Source: an uncultured Lentisphaeria bacterium (lineage in GTDB: Bacteria; Verrucomicrobiota; Lentisphaeria; Victivallales; UBA1829). Taken from it: a stretch of 35,870 bases of DNA. Within the stretch, counting starts at the first letter, position 1, and the number at the start of each line of letters is the position of its first letter. The DNA is taken from NCBI GenBank assembly GCA_905211485.1, contig CAJMAW010000010.1:1-35870 (forward strand). The letters run 5' to 3'. The notes below the pieces were generated by a model. The model was not told the DNA's origin and searched no databases. It saw nothing but the letters and a program-made list of their open reading frames with translations. A program made the translations under genes and the position numbers. This document shows positions 1 to 7,339 of this stretch, one piece after another.

Positions 1-209
1 CGCATTCTTTTTCCTGTTACAAACTCAATTCCCCCTCAAATAAATAGAGGCGCCCTTGATTTGACTTTTTGCCCGATGTTTTGTAAACGGCCGCATTTGA
101 TTTTGTGATACGGAATTTGATGTTTCCCCGACTGGAGTGAATCATCCGCCCCCCCGCATCCGTGTTTTTTTTGTCTGATTCCGTCCGGGGAAATTTTTCA
201 ACCCGTTTT
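1..209. other. gene-free left edge
   Basis: No convincing reading frame. The stretch is AT-rich with T runs and lies downstream of the leftward protease gene. I see no clear GC-stem plus T-run terminator for that gene and no recognisable RNA. Confidence 0.5.
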
Positions 210-1595
210 TTACGGCTGACTGCTGTTTGCCTCCCGGAAGATCATGACGCTTTTCAGAATTTCCAGAGCCCGCTCCAGCTGGAGATCCCGCACCGGATTC
301 GGGATCAGCGGCTTGACTTCCCCCGGGAAGAGTGAAATCTGGTTGGCCAGAGCTGCATCATGAGCCGGGGAAAGCAGTACGGGGATGTCGGGCTCCACTC
401 CGTTTCCGTGGATGACTCTCCGGCTGGGTGTGTAATATTTCGCCGTGGTGATGCGCAGGACGGAATCTTCTTCAAAGGGGATGATGCTCTGCACGGATCC
501 CTTCCCGAAGGTTTTCGCCCCGATCAGAATGGCGCGTTTGTGATCCTGCATGCAGGCGGCGAAGATCTCCGCGGCGCTGGCGGAATTGCCGTTGACGAGG
601 ACGGCCAGGGGAATGTCCAGGAATTTTCCGCAGTCGACAGCGGCATGACGGGTCTTTGCCTCCCCGCGGCCTTCAATGGAAACGATCGGCGCGCCCGTTT
701 TGATGAAACGGCTGCAGACTTCCACGCCGGAATCGAGCAGTCCGCCCGGATTTCCGCGGACATCGACGATCAGGGCCTTCATGTTTTCCTTTTTCAGTTT
801 TTCCAGTGCCTTGTCCATATCCTCCGCGGTGGAGGCGCTGAACTGAGTGATCCGGAGATATCCGATTCCCTCCTGCAGCATGTGCGCACCTGTGACGCTG
901 CTGTTGCTGATGAGCGCGCGTTTGAGCACAACATCCCGGCTTTTGTCTTCGGAGGGACGGTAAATCTTCAGTTTGAGTTCGGCTCCCAGTTCGCCTCGGA
1001 TGGCGCTGACAGCCTGATCCATGTTCATGGACGTGGTGGGGACGCCGTCAATTTCCACAATGATGTCCCCGCTTTTGAGCCCGGCGCGCGCACTGGGGGA
1101 GTCGGGAACGACGAAGATGATTTCCAGAAAGCGGTTGCGCATCGTAAGCGTTGTCCCGATTCCGGCGAATTGCCCCGCATGCTCATCCGTGAGTTCCTTG
1201 AAACGTTTGGCCTGTTCATAGGAACTGAAGGGATCCAGTTCCTGAAGCATGCCTTTGATCGCCGCTTGGAAAAGTTCGTCGTAGGAGGTTTTTTCCTTGT
1301 CGACATACGTATTGCGGAGAATGGTCATGGCACGGACGAAATTCATGGCTGCCGCATAGGCGTCCTCTTCCTTCTCCTCTTCCTCTTTCCCGTCTTTTGC
1401 GGGATCGGCTTCTTCCCCCGCGGGGGAATTCTCCTCCTCGGGAACAGCCTCCGTCTTTCCTGGAACGGCTTTTTTTTCTCCATCCGGAGCGGCTGAGGGG
1501 GATTCCTGGGCATGAAGGGAAAAAGTCAGGAAAAAAAGCAGAAGAACCGCGCATCCTGCCGTTCCGGCCAAGCGTTGATAGGCAACGTTCCGCAT
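210..1595 (-). CDS. S41 family C-terminal processing peptidase (CtpA/Prc type)
   Basis: Serine protease of the tail-specific/carboxyl-terminal processing family, which trims or degrades envelope proteins in the periplasm. The 461-residue product starts with a signal peptide (about 1-29, ending HAQ). A Glu/Lys/Pro-rich low-complexity linker follows (about 31-80). A PDZ domain (about 143-213, with AGLKSGDIIVEIDG) and the S41 core come next. The family's Ser-Lys dyad is visible: GNSASAAE gives Ser340, and TFGKGS gives Lys365, with the 25-residue spacing typical of the family. DVRGNPGG (278-285) is the conserved strand before the active site. An AAAGG-type ribosome site lies before the ATG. The gene is divergent from yebC and stands alone. 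Family assignment is firm; the physiological substrate is unknown. The acidic linker is the only unusual part. Confidence 0.95.
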   Translation of the reverse strand: MRNVAYQRLAGTAGCAVLLLFFLTFSLHAQESPSAAPDGEKKAVPGKTEAVPEEENSPAGEEADPAKDGKEEEEKEEDAYAAAMNFVRAMTILRNTYVDKEKTSYDELFQAAIKGMLQELDPFSSYEQAKRFKELTDEHAGQFAGIGTTLTMRNRFLEIIFVVPDSPSARAGLKSGDIIVEIDGVPTTSMNMDQAVSAIRGELGAELKLKIYRPSEDKSRDVVLKRALISNSSVTGAHMLQEGIGYLRITQFSASTAEDMDKALEKLKKENMKALIVDVRGNPGGLLDSGVEVCSRFIKTGAPIVSIEGRGEAKTRHAAVDCGKFLDIPLAVLVNGNSASAAEIFAACMQDHKRAILIGAKTFGKGSVQSIIPFEEDSVLRITTAKYYTPSRRVIHGNGVEPDIPVLLSPAHDAALANQISLFPGEVKPLIPNPVRDLQLERALEILKSVMIFREANSSQP

Positions 1596-1661
1596 GAGAG
1601 ACCTTTCTTTATGTTTCAGAGCCCGGATTTTTTTAAGAGTCCGGCATTTTTTTCATCTGGT

Positions 1662-1690
1662 AATGTAATGCTCCGCCGCAGTTCTTTCAA
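1662..1690 (-). promoter_or_regulatory. candidate sigma70 promoter for the S41 peptidase gene
   Basis: On the minus strand, TTGAAA (1685-1690) and TACATT (1662-1667) are separated by 17 bp. The -10 matches consensus at 4 of 6 bases. It lies about 70 bp upstream of the protease start. This is a prediction from spacing only. Confidence 0.35.
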
Positions 1691-1776
1691 TCAGGGGAAA
1701 GGGCCTTTTTTACGGGAATCTCCGGCTCGGACAGGTCTTTTGCACAGGGAAGCCCCGTTTCTTTCCGGAGAAGTCT

Positions 1777-1805
1777 TTGACAAAATCAGATTGAAACAGT
1801 ATAGT
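1777..1805 (+). promoter_or_regulatory. sigma70 promoter of yebC-ruvC
   Basis: Perfect TTGACA (1777-1782), a 17-bp spacer and TATAGT (1800-1805), extended to TATAGTAT. Transcription would begin near 1812, giving a leader of about 65 nt before yebC. This is the best promoter in the window. Confidence 0.75.
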
Positions 1806-1875
1806 ATTAACTTAAAAGTTTTTTTCGTGAAACCGTCAACATTCAAAATTCAACTACAAAAGAGGCTGATACACC

Positions 1876-2637
1876 ATGTCCGGTCATAGCAAATGGGCGA
1901 ATATCAAACATAAGAAGGAAGCGACTGACAAAAAGAAAGGTCAGATGTTTTCCAAGATAGCAAAAGAAATCATGGTTGCCGTGAAACAGGGCGGCAAGGA
2001 TCCCAATGCCAATATCAAACTCAGAATGGCGCTGACTTCCGCCCGCGCTGCGAACATGCCCCGGGAAAATATCGACAGAGCGATCAAAAAAGGCGCCGGG
2101 GAACTCGGGAACGTGGTGTATGAGGAAATCGTGTATGAGGGCTATGCGCCCGGCGGCGTGGCGGTGATTGTCGAATGCCTCACCGACAACCGGAACAGAA
2201 CGATCAGCGAAGTCCGCCTGGTCTTCGACCGCAACGGCGGCAATCTTGCAAACTCCGGCGCTGTTGCCTGGATGTTCCAGCGGAAGGCTCATTTCGTTGT
2301 GGAAGGCGAAAACGCGGATGAAAATAAATTGATGGATATCGTCCTCGACGCAGGAGCCGATGATATCGAATCCGACGGCGAAATGGCGGAAATCTGGGGC
2401 GCTCCCGAAGCATTCAACGATATAGCGAAGGCGCTGGAGGATGCCGGGATCACAACCACGGAAGCGGGGATTGTCCGCAAGCCGGAAAACACCGTGGGTG
2501 TCCGCGAACTCACCGTGGCCCAGCAGGTTCTGCGCCTGATCGACCGTCTGGAAGAGCTTGACGACGTGCAGTCTGTCAACAGCAACGCCGATATCGCAAG
2601 CGAAGCGCTTGACGAACTCGAAAAAATGGAAGACTGA
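1876..2637 (+). CDS. yebC: YebC/PmpR (TACO1) family protein
   Basis: Member of the universal YebC/TACO1 family, known as a translation factor that helps ribosomes through difficult, e.g. proline-rich, stretches, and in some bacteria described as a DNA-binding regulator. The 253-residue protein begins with the hallmark MSGHSKWANIKHKK. It keeps family blocks such as MFSKIAKEI, RAANMPRENIDRAIKKG and GYAPGGVAVIVECLTDN. Length is typical of full-length three-domain members. It is preceded by a strong promoter and an AGAGG-like ribosome site. ruvC follows after 52 bp, the conserved yebC-ruvC order. Confidence 0.97.
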   Translation: MSGHSKWANIKHKKEATDKKKGQMFSKIAKEIMVAVKQGGKDPNANIKLRMALTSARAANMPRENIDRAIKKGAGELGNVVYEEIVYEGYAPGGVAVIVECLTDNRNRTISEVRLVFDRNGGNLANSGAVAWMFQRKAHFVVEGENADENKLMDIVLDAGADDIESDGEMAEIWGAPEAFNDIAKALEDAGITTTEAGIVRKPENTVGVRELTVAQQVLRLIDRLEELDDVQSVNSNADIASEALDELEKMED

Positions 2638-2689
2638 TCCTGGATTCTGCTCTTCCTCCTGGACAGTTCGGCACCAAGATGATTATGCG

Positions 2690-3199
2690 ATGATTATACT
2701 TGGAATTGATACTGCGATCCGCAAGACCGGTTACGGCGTCATTGAAATGGCGTCGGCATCGAAGATCCGGATTCTCGACTGCGGAGTGATTGTCAACAGG
2801 GCCGGTCTTCCGCACAGCGAGTGTCTGCGCCGTCTGTATGGCGGCGTGGAGGAGCTGGTGCGGACTTTCCGTCCGGACGCCGCCTCGATGGAAAGCGCCT
2901 TCGTCTCCCGCAACATCCGCACTGCGATGATTCTGAGTCTTGCCCGGGGTGCGGTCATCGCCTCCCTTGCCGGACTGTCCATTCCAGTATATGAATATTC
3001 CCCGAAGAGTGCCAAGCGGGCAGCCACGGGAAACGGTTCGGCTTCCAAGGAGCAGGTGGCGGCCGTGCTGGCATCCATCTGTCAGCTGGATGTTTCGACC
3101 ATCCCGGATGATTCGACGGACGCCCTGGCACTGGCCGTCTGCCACGGCAGCATGGCCTGTCGGCCCGAAATGAAGGGCTTCCTCCCGGACCCGGTTTGA
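2690..3199 (+). CDS. ruvC: Holliday junction endodeoxyribonuclease RuvC
   Basis: Homodimeric nuclease that resolves Holliday junctions made by RuvAB branch migration in recombinational repair. The product is 169 residues, close to the usual 165-180. The four catalytic acidic positions are visible: Asp7 in LGIDTA, Glu68 in SMESAF, and Asp141/Asp144 in the DSTDALALA stretch. I chose the ATG at 2690 because it begins MIILGID at the family's normal N-terminus. The frame stays open upstream into yebC, but that part resembles nothing in RuvC. The ribosome site is weak, so translation may depend on coupling to yebC. ruvA and ruvB are not adjacent. Confidence 0.95.
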   Translation: MIILGIDTAIRKTGYGVIEMASASKIRILDCGVIVNRAGLPHSECLRRLYGGVEELVRTFRPDAASMESAFVSRNIRTAMILSLARGAVIASLAGLSIPVYEYSPKSAKRAATGNGSASKEQVAAVLASICQLDVSTIPDDSTDALALAVCHGSMACRPEMKGFLPDPV

Positions 3200-3218
3200 C
3201 GCCCTGCGGACTTCCCGT

Positions 3219-3247
3219 TTGATAAATTCCTGTTCCGGGTGTAGATT
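3219..3247 (+). promoter_or_regulatory. candidate promoter for psd
   Basis: TTGATA (3219-3224), a 17-bp spacer and TAGATT (3242-3247), about 30 bp upstream of the psd start. The -10 matches at 4 of 6 bases. Confidence 0.4.
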
Positions 3248-3278
3248 AGTAAGCGCGTTGTAACAACAGAAAGGTTCG

Positions 3279-4064
3279 ATGAACATGAAACTGACAAAAT
3301 ACGGCCGGAGAGAATGGCTGGGATCGGGGGCGCTCGCATTCATTCTGATTCTTCTGTCCATAATTCTTGCGGCGCTGGGAGCTTTCACTTTCGGCACAGC
3401 GCTCTATCTGCTTGTCTTCATCATTCTTCTCTGGGTGGCGCTGGCGGCGTTTTTCCGGGATCCGGAAAGGGAGATTCCTGCGTCTGCGACATCCGTTGTC
3501 TCTCCCGCCGACGGCGTAATCCGGGATATCGAACTGCTCAAATGCGATTCCTGCGAATCCGAAGATCTGAAAAAACTCTTTGCCGGGAAAGACATGCTCA
3601 GGATCGGCATCTTTCTTTCCGTTTTCGATGTGCATCTGAACCGGGCTCCCGTTGACTGGACTCTTTCCTTCAAGTATTACAAGAAGGGCGCTTTCCATGA
3701 TGCCAGAGACGGCAGGGCAGGGCGGGAAAATGAATCCATGCTTGCCGGAGGCGTTGGTTCGATAGACGGTATTCGTTTCCCTGTTGCCGTGAAGCAGATT
3801 TCAGGTGCCGTTGCCAGAAGAATTGTCTGCCCCGTGGAGCCTGGCGCGGTCTTGAAAAAAGGGGAGCGCTACGGCATGATCAAGTTCGGCTCACGGACGG
3901 AATTGTATCTGCCCGCGGGCAAATGTTTTGAAGTGAACGTCAAGGTCGGCGACCGGGTTTTCGGGGGGACCACCATTGTGGCGGATATCCTTCCCGCGGC
4001 GAAGGAGAAGAATTTCTTTTCCGAGGATTCCGGTCCGTGCGCCTGCGCCGAAGAAAAGAAATGA
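3279..4064 (+). CDS. psd: phosphatidylserine decarboxylase proenzyme (short class)
   Basis: Converts phosphatidylserine to phosphatidylethanolamine at the inner membrane. The 261-residue proenzyme has two hydrophobic N-terminal segments (about 17-34 and 38-58). PADG (Asp77) and VFDVHLNRAP (His119) are family-conserved. FGSR (203-206) is the self-cleavage site, where Ser205 would become the pyruvoyl group. The FGSR form of the motif and the length fit the short, soluble-domain class found in many non-enteric bacteria. An AAAGG ribosome site precedes the ATG at 3279; an in-frame ATG two codons later is an alternative. The substrate-producing enzyme pssA is the next gene, after a 121-bp gap. The Cys-containing acidic tail (after about 240) is not conserved. 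Confidence 0.95.
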   Translation: MNMKLTKYGRREWLGSGALAFILILLSIILAALGAFTFGTALYLLVFIILLWVALAAFFRDPEREIPASATSVVSPADGVIRDIELLKCDSCESEDLKKLFAGKDMLRIGIFLSVFDVHLNRAPVDWTLSFKYYKKGAFHDARDGRAGRENESMLAGGVGSIDGIRFPVAVKQISGAVARRIVCPVEPGAVLKKGERYGMIKFGSRTELYLPAGKCFEVNVKVGDRVFGGTTIVADILPAAKEKNFFSEDSGPCACAEEKK

Positions 4065-4087
4065 TCCCGCCGGACGTGTCGTCTGGA

Positions 4088-4120
4088 CAGGATTGGAATA
4101 ATAGGGGCAAATCCTGTTTT
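4088..4120 (+). terminator. weak rho-independent terminator after psd
   Basis: Arms CAGGATT (4088-4094) and AATCCTG (4110-4116), a 15-nt loop, then TTTT. The stem is perfect but only 7 bp and the T run is short. Confidence 0.4.
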
Positions 4121-4185
4121 CCCCATGTATTTGTCCTCTCCGTCCCGTAAAAAATTTTTTACTCCGGGAAAAGGACCTCCCGCTT

Positions 4186-5020
4186 ATGAAACAGAAATTC
4201 AGAGACCTTCTGGAACGAAACCGCTGGATCAAGTGGATTCCGAATGCCTTGACACTCTGTAATTCCCTCTGCGGTTTTGCCGCGATTCTGATTACACTTC
4301 AGGCTTACCGCCATACACGGCTTTTCGACATTGCCGGAGTTCTCGCCATCAGCGCCGGAATGATCCTTTTCGCAATGGTCTTCGATGCTCTCGATGGTTT
4401 CGCGGCCCGGATTCTGAATGCCGCCAGCATGCACGGTCTGCAGATGGATTCGCTTTCGGACATGGTGACATTCCCCCGCCACAGTTGTGGCGGTCATGGC
4501 GCACAATATGCGTGAACTGGCGCGCGGGCAGTTTCTGGTGGTGTGGTTTTTTTCGGCAGTGTATCTGGGATGTGCCGCACTGCGTCTGGCAACATACAAT
4601 GTGCATGCGATTCTGGAAAGGAAAAGCGGAGAAAAATTTTCCGGACTGCCATCTCCGGGCGCCGCGGCAGCCATCTGTTCGCTTGTGATTTACTGTGCCT
4701 ACCGGGCCGGAGAAATCAAAACCGTCATCTCGTTTCTTCCGATCTATGCGGCGATTCTGGGGCTTCTGATGGTGAGCAAAGTGCCGTATACTCATTTCGG
4801 AAAATGGATCGTTTCCACAAAGCGCAATAAAAAACGCCTGCTTTTTCTGATCTGTCTGCTGCTGCTGGTTTCCTGGAGGCCGATAGAGGCGTTTGTTCTG
4901 ATTGTGAATGCGTATGTCGTCTGGGGGCCGATTTCTTATTGTGCCGTGAAACTGGGATTCCTGAAAAACACCGAGGAGATGATTCGGGAACAGGAACGGA
5001 TGAAAAAGGAGTGGAAATGA
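4186..5020 (+). pseudogene. pssA: CDP-diacylglycerol-serine O-phosphatidyltransferase, frameshifted
   Basis: Transfers the phosphatidyl group of CDP-diacylglycerol to serine, feeding Psd. The first frame (4186 to about 4473) has the CDP-alcohol phosphatidyltransferase signature: DGFAAR, then G, D and D in HGLQMDSLSD. It reaches DMVTF and then runs out of frame. The family continues normally in the next frame from about 4475 (PATVVAVMAHNM, later FSGLPSPGAA, several membrane spans) to the stop at 5020. Homologues read DMVxFGVAPA here. GVA is missing and one base is left over, so an 8-bp deletion within or beside the C run at 4473-4477 explains the break. Everything else is intact, so this is either a recent mutation or an assembly error. 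Rejoined, the product is about 280 residues. The end overlaps the epimerase start by 4 bp (ATGA). A +1 slip on CCCC could restore the frame but not the missing residues. Confidence 0.88.
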
Positions 5021-5982
5021 AAATACTGATTACCGGAGGCGCCGGATTTATCGGTAGCCATCTTGCGGAGGCGCTGCTCCGTTCCGGATATGAAGTTGCC
5101 GTCATGGACGATCTTTCTACGGGCAGACTGGAAAATCTGGCCGCGGTCAAGGATCATCCCCGTTTGAAGGTGTCTGTGGACGATGTGATCACCAGTCCAC
5201 GTCTGGAAGAGATGATTCGGGATTGCGACTGTATCTTTCATCTGGCGGCGGCGGTCGGTGTGGAGCTCGTTGTTCATGATCCCGTCAGAACGATCATGAC
5301 GAATGTAAAGGGGACGGAACGGATTCTCTCCCTCGCCGCGGAACTCGGGAAAAGATGCATTCTCGCTTCCACAAGCGAAGTCTATGGAAAATCCACCCGC
5401 CCCAGATTCTCTGAATCGGATGATCTCCTGATCGGCCCTCCCACTCATTCCCGCTGGTCTTATGCGTGCAGCAAACTCCTTGACGAGTTCCTGCTGATGG
5501 CCTATCAGCGGAACTGCGGACTTTCAGGAACGGTGGTCCGCTTTTTCAACACCGTCGGTCCGCGCCAAACGGGAAGGTACGGCATGGTCCTTCCCCGTTT
5601 CGTTTCCGCCGCCCTTGCCGGAGAACCTTTGAAAGTCTATGGAAGCGGGGAACAGACCCGTTGTTTCTGTCATGTCGCGGATACGGTCCGCGCCCTCGAA
5701 ATGCTGATCCCGCTTCCGGAAAAACTCGTTTCCGGGCATATTTTCAATATCGGCAGTTCCCGCAGCGTCTCCATCCGCGAACTCGCGGAAATGGTCATCC
5801 GGCGCACGGACAGCTCTTCCCCGATCCAGTTCATTCCGTATTCCGAAGCCTATGAAGCAGGTTTCGAGGATATGCTGCACCGCGCCCCGGATTGTGAAAA
5901 AATCAAGGAACTCTGCGGATGGCAGGCCAATATCCCGCTCGAAAACATTATTGACGATGTCGCCGCATCCTTGCGTGCCTGA
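5017..5982 (+). CDS. NAD-dependent epimerase/dehydratase (extended SDR, sugar-nucleotide type)
   Basis: Extended short-chain dehydrogenase that would epimerise or decarboxylate a nucleotide sugar for surface glycans. The 321-residue protein opens with the NAD site GGAGFIGSH (7-15). DDLSTG (31-36) follows the second strand. Ser120 in ASTSEVYG and Tyr149-x3-Lys153 in SYACSK form the catalytic set. FFNTVGPRQTGRYG (177-190) resembles UDP-glucuronate decarboxylase and UDP-glucose epimerase relatives, so the exact substrate cannot be fixed. The ATG at 5017 overlaps the pssA stop and has an AAGGAG ribosome site 5 bases upstream. Translation is probably coupled to pssA, which makes the pssA frameshift relevant to its expression. 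Confidence 0.9.
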   Translation: MKILITGGAGFIGSHLAEALLRSGYEVAVMDDLSTGRLENLAAVKDHPRLKVSVDDVITSPRLEEMIRDCDCIFHLAAAVGVELVVHDPVRTIMTNVKGTERILSLAAELGKRCILASTSEVYGKSTRPRFSESDDLLIGPPTHSRWSYACSKLLDEFLLMAYQRNCGLSGTVVRFFNTVGPRQTGRYGMVLPRFVSAALAGEPLKVYGSGEQTRCFCHVADTVRALEMLIPLPEKLVSGHIFNIGSSRSVSIRELAEMVIRRTDSSSPIQFIPYSEAYEAGFEDMLHRAPDCEKIKELCGWQANIPLENIIDDVAASLRA

Positions 5983-6160
5983 GTCCGGAGTAAACGCCGG
6001 GAAAAGCCATCCCTTTCCGGAGAACAGCTCATTTCTTCATCCGGAAAAATGAAATGGTCTTCATGCAATGGCTTGATGCAATTGTTTTTCCCCCTCAAAA
6101 AAATCCTTTTCCACTTTTCCTTTTTCCGGAGAATGAGAAAGGAAATGGTTTGCACGAAGA

Positions 6161-6180
6161 GGAGAGGAGAGGAGAGGAGA
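6161..6180. repeat. GGAGA x4 microsatellite
   Basis: Four perfect tandem copies of the 5-mer GGAGA inside a longer purine tract. It is outside any gene. Confidence 0.85.
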
Positions 6181-6233
6181 AACGGGCATTTCTTCAAAAA
6201 AAAGAAGTCTTTTCCGCGGGAAAAGCATAAAAG

Positions 6234-6275
6234 AAAAAAAGGCACAAAAAACAAGTCTTGCCCCAGGCCTTTTTT
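6234..6275. terminator. bidirectional hairpin terminator between convergent genes
   Basis: Arms A7GGC (6234-6243) and GCCT6 (6267-6275), with an inner CAAG/CTTG pair. Either strand reads A-run, GC stem, T-run, so it can serve both the epimerase (+) and the receiver gene (-). The GC part of the stem is short. Confidence 0.5.
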
Positions 6276-6288
6276 CTTTTTCCCCGTT

Positions 6289-6732
6289 TTATTCCGGGAA
6301 GGAAAGATTTTCCCTTTCTGCCGGAACCTTTTCTTTCTTCAAGGGATCGAGGATTCTTCTCAATTCCTCGGCCAGAGCCTTCAGCCTGTGCGGCTTCGGG
6401 AGGAACCCGACCGCACCGTTTGCCAGAAGGTCCGTCACCGATTCCTCTGAAACAAATCCGCTGGAAAGCAGAACCTTCACATCCGGATCAATTTCATGAA
6501 GCTGATAAAAGGTGTTGTGCCCTCCGAGCTTCGGCATGACCATATCCAGAAGAACCAGATCAATCTGGTGGGGATTGTCCCGGTAAATCGAAACCGCATC
6601 TTCTCCGTTTTCCGCAAGAAGAACCGAATACCCGAGATTCTGCAGTGCTTCAATCAAGAAATCCCATACTGTTTCCTGATCATCCACGATCAGAATGGTT
6701 TCATTGCCCCCGGGCAGCTTTTCCATAGCCAT
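6289..6732 (-). CDS. single-domain response regulator (receiver only)
   Basis: CheY-like phosphorylation switch of a two-component system in the cytoplasm. The 147 residues hold one receiver domain: Asp17/Asp18 (IVDDQ), phospho-acceptor Asp63 (LLDMVMP), Ser90/Ser91 and Lys113 (LPKP). There is no output domain. The GGNETILIVDD start resembles receiver modules at the C-terminus of hybrid histidine kinases, so it may descend from one, but no kinase remnant is visible next to it. The last ~20 residues are charged and unconserved. It has its own good promoter. The partner kinase must be elsewhere, and its output is unknown. Confidence 0.88.
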   Translation of the reverse strand: MAMEKLPGGNETILIVDDQETVWDFLIEALQNLGYSVLLAENGEDAVSIYRDNPHQIDLVLLDMVMPKLGGHNTFYQLHEIDPDVKVLLSSGFVSEESVTDLLANGAVGFLPKPHRLKALAEELRRILDPLKKEKVPAERENLSFPE

Positions 6733-6789
6733 AGGTTCTTCTTTCCCCCTGTTGTTCTTAAAAAAATGGCCCTTCTTTTTTCCGCTGTA

Positions 6790-6817
6790 ATTATAATAAA
6801 AAAGATAAAAAAGTCAA
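6790..6817 (-). promoter_or_regulatory. sigma70 promoter of the receiver gene
   Basis: On the minus strand, TTGACT (6812-6817), a 16-bp spacer and a perfect TATAAT (6790-6795). It gives a leader of about 50 nt before the ATG at 6732. Confidence 0.65.
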
Positions 6818-7167
6818 GTATGTGGAGCTTCCTCTCGTACAAAAAAAAGATGGGATTTCGACTAGCTTTTATTTCCCTTCTTCTCCTCCCTTCTCAAGGC
6901 ATCATCACCCGTTTCATCTGCCCGGGCAGGGGAATGACGGAGCGGAAAATTCAATGCAAAATCAATAAGGGGAAAAAAAGACAGAAAAAAAGGAAATCCG
7001 GATCAGACAGCAATGGAAAAAGACTGTCGAAGACTGACTTGCAGCAAGAACTGTATGAGACAATTTCATAAAAATCAACTCAGAAAGGAAACATCACTCG
7101 GGAATCATGCATCCTCCGCTCTTCTCTGCGAAGAAAAGAAAGGACTGATATTGAGACAGAGAAAAAT
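6818..7167. other. gene-free stretch upstream of the receiver gene
   Basis: About 350 bp between two leftward genes. It is A-rich with several poly-A runs. Short frames are present but lack family features and ribosome sites. No RNA gene is recognised. Confidence 0.5.
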
Positions 7168-7222
7168 CCCCCATCCTGAACGGGGAAATGGGAATGACCT
7201 TTTTTTGCGTTCGGGATGGGGG
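7162..7222 (-). terminator. rho-independent terminator of argG
   Basis: Arms 7168-7182 and 7208-7222 pair over 15 bp with a single G-T wobble. On the minus strand the stem is followed by ATTTTT (complement of 7162-7167). The loop is 25 nt. It lies about 118 bp beyond the argG stop. Confidence 0.7.
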
Positions 7223-7229
7223 GAGAAGA

Positions 7230-7314
7230 TCCTGATGAAATCCATTCCGCGTCCGGAAAATCTTTTCAGAAAAAATTTCTGAACGGAAATGCCGTGACGC
7301 GGAAAAGATCAGGA
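7230..7314. repeat. nested inverted repeats just downstream of argG
   Basis: Three concentric perfect arm pairs: TCCTGAT/ATCAGGA (7230-7236, 7308-7314), TTCCGCGTC/GACGCGGAA (7245-7253, 7296-7304) and TTCAGAAA/TTTCTGAA (7265-7272, 7276-7283). They could fold into one long interrupted stem-loop in the argG 3' region. No protein frame is involved. Confidence 0.75.
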
Positions 7315-7339
7315 CAGGATGGGGAGAGACTTTGCCGGC

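Larger units (their letters stand above)
5983..6288. other. gene-free stretch with low-complexity DNA
   Basis: Lies between the convergent epimerase and receiver genes. It holds A/T runs, a purine-rich block including four GGAGA units, and the bidirectional hairpin listed separately. No coding frame resembles a protein. Confidence 0.6.

Noticed and set aside
360..1496. 378-codon open frame opposite the S41 peptidase
   Set aside because: The minus strand carries the catalytic Ser-Lys motifs and a signal peptide; the plus frame has none.
2558..2689. Upstream in-frame extension of ruvC
   Set aside because: Overlaps the end of yebC and does not resemble RuvC; MIILGID at 2690 is the family N-terminus.
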